Program-made: the position numbers and the translations under genes
Shown: positions 6,753 through 10,533 of the stretch, piece after piece
How positions within the stretch are numbered: position 1 is the first letter of the stretch
How the letters are laid out: the number at the start of each line of letters is the position of its first letter
Origin: a bacterium
GTDB lineage: Bacteria > Arandabacterota > Arandabacteria > Arandabacterales > Arandabacteraceae
Direction: 5' to 3'
Assembly: GCA_025774405.1 (NCBI GenBank)
Contig: JALGWB010000049.1
Span: forward strand, 1 to 10,533
DNA: 10,533 bases
Notes under the pieces: generated by a model
What the model was told of the DNA's origin: nothing
Seen by the model: the letters and a program-made list of their open reading frames with translations, nothing else
The model's database searches: none

Positions 6753-8009
6753 ATGCCGAAAGTGATGTTACATAAGCTATCGCCCCTTGCAATCGGCGTC
6801 GGACTGGCTTGCTGCCTTGCCATCACAGTAACTTTGGTTGCAGCCTTTAACTGCCGCCCGATGACTCTCATGTTTGACGAGAACTATTACTATCCACTTG
6901 CCGAAAAGATATCAAACGGCATCTTCGAAGATGGCTACGTTGTTCGCCCACCCCTTTATCCTCTGTTCCTTGCCGGTATTTTCGGCATCTTCGGCAAAGG
7001 CTTCACAGCCATACTCATCATCCAGAGCATCATAAGGGGACTTACTGTAGGGCTTGTTGGATGGCTCGGCAGAAAATACTTCAATCCCAAGGTCGGGATT
7101 GCCGCTGCGACCATACTTGCCTTCTATCCACTTATGATCTGGACTTACACGAGATTTGTGAGTGAATGTATCTATTTACCAATGTTCATTGTGAGTTTTG
7201 CAATGCTTGATCGATCCGTCCATAGCCAGAACGCTCGAGAAAGCTGGGCTGCAGGACTTGCGACCGGACTGGCAACACTCATACGTTCGACATCCTTTTT
7301 CTTCACCCTGGTTGTGGCATTTTGGCTCGCTGTCCGTAAGACAAATGGAAAGAGGTTCTCACGCATTGCCGTCAGGAACGCCCTCTTACTTCTCATCGGA
7401 ATGATCACGGTCATAAGCCCGTGGACAATTCGCAATGCGGTTACCCACAAGACTTTGATTCTTGTCGATAACACTACTCCGTTTAACCTCTGGCTTATAA
7501 CATCGGGAGAAGGCATCAGACAGGTCGAAAAAGAATGGCTCTCGTATCCGTCCCATGGTGAACGCCAGCGAGAAGGTTATCGAAGATGGCTTGCCTATCT
7601 CCAGGCCGACCCCTTGTTTCACCTGAGAAGGCTCCCAAAAGTTGTTACCGCTCTTTTCAATCCTGCTCGCGACCCATCCCTCAACAGTCTTGCAGTCATC
7701 ATTCGTGGCAGTCAGGTCCATCGCAATCGCATCGTCCGAAAGGCTCTTGGGATTGTTGTACCATTCTGGCTTGTGCTACTGACAGCTGGGGGTATCCTGG
7801 GGGTGATTGCCCTCGAGAAGGATCGCTCCCGCAGAGACCTGGTCATTGTACTTGTAGTCTTCTTCGTCCTGCTTCATGGTATGACACTTGCCAGGCCTCG
7901 CTTCCTTCTGCCGATGAACATGGTGCTGTCAATCTATGCTGGAGCTACTGTCCTGAGGGTACTATCCAGATCGGGCTTGACCAGGCGAAATCCCCCTTTG
8001 CAGTCCTGA
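6753..8009 (+). CDS. ArnT/PMT-like membrane glycosyltransferase (GT39 type)
   Basis: This 418-residue polytopic protein is a GT-C glycosyltransferase, a class that transfers a sugar from a polyprenyl-phosphate donor to lipid, glycan or protein at the outer face of the inner membrane. ATG 6753 is chosen because GGGAGGT (6737-6743) sits 9 bases upstream; the longer open frame from 6678 begins with a non-family-like stretch. Helix 1 (about 11-32) is followed by the outer loop TLMFDENYYYPLAEKI with Asp42-Glu43, the acidic pair expected in PMT/ArnT proteins. Then come RPPLYPLFLAG (65-75), FVSECIYLP (135-143), a long series of helices, SPWTIRN (222-228) and RPRFLLPM (381-388), all usual for the family. 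The length is short for the family, with only a small outer C-terminal part, so this is a compact member. Acceptor and sugar are unknown. Its last 65 bases overlap the convergent PHP gene. It ends in TGA. Confidence 0.85.
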   Translation: MPKVMLHKLSPLAIGVGLACCLAITVTLVAAFNCRPMTLMFDENYYYPLAEKISNGIFEDGYVVRPPLYPLFLAGIFGIFGKGFTAILIIQSIIRGLTVGLVGWLGRKYFNPKVGIAAATILAFYPLMIWTYTRFVSECIYLPMFIVSFAMLDRSVHSQNARESWAAGLATGLATLIRSTSFFFTLVVAFWLAVRKTNGKRFSRIAVRNALLLLIGMITVISPWTIRNAVTHKTLILVDNTTPFNLWLITSGEGIRQVEKEWLSYPSHGERQREGYRRWLAYLQADPLFHLRRLPKVVTALFNPARDPSLNSLAVIIRGSQVHRNRIVRKALGIVVPFWLVLLTAGGILGVIALEKDRSRRDLVIVLVVFFVLLHGMTLARPRFLLPMNMVLSIYAGATVLRVLSRSGLTRRNPPLQS

Positions 8010-10203
8010 CCCGAAGATAGTAATAGGCCCCCTCTGGAGGCGAGACTGTCTTATATTCAAATCTGACTTCTGGCTGGTTGAATTGCTGTTCGTAAATGGG
8101 CTTGCCCCAGCTTATGATCTCCACCGTCGCTATCGTATCTGATGAGGCTGCATAGGTGGAAAAAGTGAGGTTGCCACCGCCCTCAATTTCTTCTCCCATC
8201 AAATGCCCATTACATCTGAAATCAACAATGATCCGCCCTCCGGTAAGAGCAAAAGTTCTGCGCTTCTTCAGTGCCTCGTGGATACCCTCGAGGGTTAGCG
8301 AGGTCGCATAGAGACCTGTCAGTCCGTATTCCTCAAGCAGGGAACCGAAGCAGTTGTGATAGTCGCTTGCTCCAACAAATCCAAATTTATGACCCATCCC
8401 GAGCCCATCCTGAATGAACTTGCCCTCTACCATACTGCGATCATCCTCATGCCCCTCATACATCTCAAAAACACCATGAATAGAACACATCTCAACTACT
8501 GGTTGGGCAACCTCATCGAAGTAATCCCAGGCATAGGGTGCGAATTTCTTGGCAACATGGTGAGGAACAAGAACAGCATCATGTGCCTTCGCATATGCTT
8601 GCAGGTCGTGAGGAGTCATGCCTTCCTGATATTGAAATACATCGCCGCCATCAAAATACAGCATGTTCCAGTGCCCAAACTTATGCTGAGCCCAGCCCTT
8701 GCTGGGTTCGTAACCATGCAGGCACACAAACTGGCCTTCATCGCTGAGGGCTTTGGCAACCGCCCTTGTCCATACAAACTCACCAGGTGTAAGGGTGACA
8801 TCATGATCGGTGATACAGAAGAAATCAAGCCCACGTCTGTAGCGAGCAAAATTCATCGAAATGTCAGGATAGGCACGTCCGTCAGAGAAAGATGTGTGGT
8901 TGTGGTAGTCACCGAAATAGACCTTGAGGACATCACCGGCATAACTGATCGAATAGTTGACCGGCTCAGGGGTCTGAGGAGGTGAAACCGTCTCAAATCT
9001 TGCCTTTTCAGGAATGCCCCTTATCTTCAATCGTGGAAGTTTGAATTCACCGTAATAGATGGACCCAGAATACTCCCAGGCTATGGCTGCGAACCTATCC
9101 AATTCCATATCAAACCAATTGATGAAATTCTTTGGCATGCGGAATTCAAGTTTACAGATTTGACTCAGACCACCTTCACCAACCTTGCGGAGGAAAAGTT
9201 GAGTGCTCCGGCACATTCGTCTTGTTACCCATGCGATCCAGAGGTCACCTGCACGGCTAGTAAAGGACTGAACACGCCAGGTCTCATCATCCCGTTCTCG
9301 ATCGATCCCATCCTCGACTTTGATAACGCCCGGTATGGTGAGCGCTGGCTGAGTTCTATCAGAGCCACGGGGTACCCGGTGCCAGGTCACAAGCAAACCT
9401 TCGGCATTTGCCGCCACATGGGGCTCCCAACTGTTACCTGCCTCCTGGCTGCTCAATGTGCCAACAGACCCCAGACGTCCATCCGTTAGCTCACGCATTC
9501 TGGTAACGTAATGGCCATTGATGAACTCATCCCAGACGAATACCCATCTACCATCTCCAAGGCTGCCTATGTCTGGACGGGCAACCGATGTGGTGCTTGC
9601 ATAAATTGTGAGCGTGTCATCTCCAGAGTCGTCCAAGAATCGAGCCTTGACTGCAAATACCCTATCTTTCCAGTCCATCCAGGCGACAGCGAGTTTGCCA
9701 TCGCCGACAGCCAATCTTGGATGGCTTACCAAACCATCTCCTTCGGATATGGTCACCTTCCGAACAACCATCAAACCATCTATGAGCCCAGCCCTTATAG
9801 CCCACTCATCATCCCGATAGGAAGTCCAGGCAATCCACAAGCCGTCTCCCCGTGCCGTGATCGACGGTTGGAATTCGATCTCGCCGTTTTGATCAATCTG
9901 AATCTTCTCGACTTCACCATCGTCTCTTGAAATCCTGGCAAGGTAGAGATGGCTCTTGTATCCCTGGCGGACATCGTAGGTGACATAAGTGTACTGAGGT
10001 GTTGTGAGTATCGCCGGTAATTCAGCCCAACCATCCTGCTTTGAATGGACAACAATCGGCTTTTCAATAAGCCTGAGATCTATTTCTCTTTGATCGAATC
10101 CTTCCGATCCCTGCCCACCCGGAATCTCCTGCGCCATAATCGATACCGCCACCAATGACATCAGTGCAATCGCGGTCATGGTCATTTTCAATCGAGGTTT
10201 CAT
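7945..10203 (-). CDS. Secreted PHP-type metallohydrolase with N-terminal beta-repeat domain (CehA/McbA- or DUF3604-like)
   Basis: The 752-residue protein starts at ATG 10203, six codons inside the longest open frame, because GTGAGGT lies just upstream and a signal peptide follows (MKPRLKMT, hydrophobic 9-23, probable cut after MAQ). Residues about 50-390 contain repeated short beta blocks of the form G-D/E-G-x-W-x-A-W (LWIAWTSY, LAVAWMDW, WVFVWDEF, LLVTWHRV, LWIAWVTR, FAAIAWEY), suggesting a beta-propeller of about six blades. The PHP domain (about 428-660) has motif 1 GDYHNHTSFSDG (His434, His436, Asp441), motif 2 ITDHD (464-468), HGYE (496-499), PHH (547-549) and GASDYHN (611-617, Asp614 and His616), a full set of metal ligands. 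A small beta domain ends in YYYLRVRTAKGDFAWSSPIWIV, as in DUF3604-like proteins. The activity is probably hydrolysis of a phosphoester, ester or amide outside the cytoplasm; the substrate is unknown. It follows pdxJ by 7 bases. Confidence 0.85.
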   Translation of the reverse strand: MKPRLKMTMTAIALMSLVAVSIMAQEIPGGQGSEGFDQREIDLRLIEKPIVVHSKQDGWAELPAILTTPQYTYVTYDVRQGYKSHLYLARISRDDGEVEKIQIDQNGEIEFQPSITARGDGLWIAWTSYRDDEWAIRAGLIDGLMVVRKVTISEGDGLVSHPRLAVGDGKLAVAWMDWKDRVFAVKARFLDDSGDDTLTIYASTTSVARPDIGSLGDGRWVFVWDEFINGHYVTRMRELTDGRLGSVGTLSSQEAGNSWEPHVAANAEGLLVTWHRVPRGSDRTQPALTIPGVIKVEDGIDRERDDETWRVQSFTSRAGDLWIAWVTRRMCRSTQLFLRKVGEGGLSQICKLEFRMPKNFINWFDMELDRFAAIAWEYSGSIYYGEFKLPRLKIRGIPEKARFETVSPPQTPEPVNYSISYAGDVLKVYFGDYHNHTSFSDGRAYPDISMNFARYRRGLDFFCITDHDVTLTPGEFVWTRAVAKALSDEGQFVCLHGYEPSKGWAQHKFGHWNMLYFDGGDVFQYQEGMTPHDLQAYAKAHDAVLVPHHVAKKFAPYAWDYFDEVAQPVVEMCSIHGVFEMYEGHEDDRSMVEGKFIQDGLGMGHKFGFVGASDYHNCFGSLLEEYGLTGLYATSLTLEGIHEALKKRRTFALTGGRIIVDFRCNGHLMGEEIEGGGNLTFSTYAASSDTIATVEIISWGKPIYEQQFNQPEVRFEYKTVSPPEGAYYYLRVRTAKGDFAWSSPIWIVPSGQ

Positions 10204-10207
10204 GATG

Positions 10208-10214
10208 ACCTCAC
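10208..10214 (-). promoter_or_regulatory. Ribosome site of the PHP gene overlapping the pdxJ stop
   Basis: GTGAGGT on the minus strand contains the pdxJ TGA stop and sits 4 bases before ATG 10203. It fixes the start of the PHP gene and implies that its translation is coupled to ribosomes finishing pdxJ. Confidence 0.6.
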
Positions 10215-10533
10215 CGGGCATCTTCCCCTATCAGGCGGAGCATCTCCTTAACAGCTTCAACCATGCCGACCATTATGGCCCTTGCAACAATACTGTGCCC
10301 TATGCTCATCTCCTCTATCTCTTTGATAGCTGCGATAGTTGCAACGTTCCGGTAGTTGAGCCCATGTCCGGCACTCACCCTCAGCCCGGCCTTAGCAGCA
10401 AATGAAGCCGATTTGGCGATTTTGTCAGTCTCGATCCTGCGTGAAGTCTCATCCTTCGATTCCGCATACGCACCTGTGTGGATCTCGACTATCTGAGCCC
10501 CTGCATCGAGTGCGGCCTTTATTTGATTTATGT
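10211..10533 (-). CDS. pdxJ: Pyridoxine 5'-phosphate synthase PdxJ (C-terminal part; runs off the right edge)
   Basis: PdxJ condenses 1-deoxyxylulose 5-phosphate with 3-amino-2-oxopropyl phosphate to make pyridoxine 5'-phosphate in the DXP-dependent vitamin B6 pathway of the cytoplasm. About 106 C-terminal residues are visible and carry the family landmarks AQIVEIHTGAYA, LRVSAGHGLNYRNVATIA and MSIGHSIVARAIMVGM, then a helix EAVKEMLRLIGEDAR and TGA. The Glu of VEIHTG, the GHGLN segment and the His of IGHS are known active-site or phosphate-binding elements of this TIM barrel. The N-terminal half lies outside the window. It is the upstream gene of a two-gene unit with the PHP protein, a pairing with no evident metabolic logic. 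Confidence 0.95.
   Translation of the reverse strand, partial: INQIKAALDAGAQIVEIHTGAYAESKDETSRRIETDKIAKSASFAAKAGLRVSAGHGLNYRNVATIAAIKEIEEMSIGHSIVARAIMVGMVEAVKEMLRLIGEDAR

Noticed and set aside
8356..8985. 209-codon plus-strand open frame
   Set aside because: It lies wholly antisense to the PHP domain, has no ribosome site or family features, and mirrors the codon pattern of the opposite strand.
1..10533. CRISPR arrays, tRNA/rRNA genes, insertion sequences, phage genes
   Set aside because: No direct-repeat arrays, cloverleaf sequences, transposase motifs or terminal repeats were seen on either strand.

Overview
The window looks like chromosomal DNA from an uncultivated, free-living, Gram-negative-type bacterium. 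SecD and SecF are separate genes, there is a lipobox-type lipoprotein, Shine-Dalgarno sites are clear and promoters have a sigma70 shape. The genes secD, secF and pdxJ do not fix the phylum from sequence alone. The closing LKALGYIQ of the sulfatase-fold lipoprotein and the secreted PHP protein recall candidate phyla such as Aminicenantes-like or Latescibacteria/Zixibacteria-like lineages; that is only an impression. There is no phage, transposon, CRISPR array or RNA gene.

Layout. (1) Positions 1-1933, minus strand: secD followed 11 bases later by secF, which runs off the left edge; they encode the Sec translocon motor subunits. (2) 1934-2078: a divergent control region with a strong secD promoter, an inverted repeat over its -10 and start point, and a leader hairpin. 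(3) 2079-2754, plus strand: a decayed gene of a conserved uncharacterised family, broken by an in-frame TAG and two frameshifts near its end. (4) 2732-4738, minus strand: a roughly 668-codon polytopic membrane protein resembling GT-C glycosyltransferases or DUF6077-type proteins, cut into two same-frame halves by one TAG, with its own promoter. (5) 4847-6595, minus strand: a lipoprotein of the sulfatase/alkaline phosphatase superfamily with Thr at the usual formylglycine position. (6) 6753-8009, plus strand: an ArnT/PMT-like (GT39) membrane glycosyltransferase, divergent from the lipoprotein gene. (7) 7945-10203, minus strand: a secreted protein with an N-terminal beta-rich repeat region and a C-terminal PHP-type metallohydrolase, coupled behind pdxJ (10211-10533, partial).

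The centre of the window seems devoted to envelope or surface glycan work: lipid-linked sugar transfer by the two polytopic proteins and phospho- or sulfo-group handling by the lipoprotein. The flanks are housekeeping genes. The shared role is inferred from proximity and compartment; no single pathway is demonstrated.

The most notable signal is that two neighbouring, convergent genes are each interrupted by an in-frame TAG where a coding residue is expected. TAG also serves as the genuine stop of secD, the lipoprotein gene and the PHP gene, and no gene in the window ends in TAA. The simplest reading is local gene decay or assembly error, with amber suppression as a less likely alternative.
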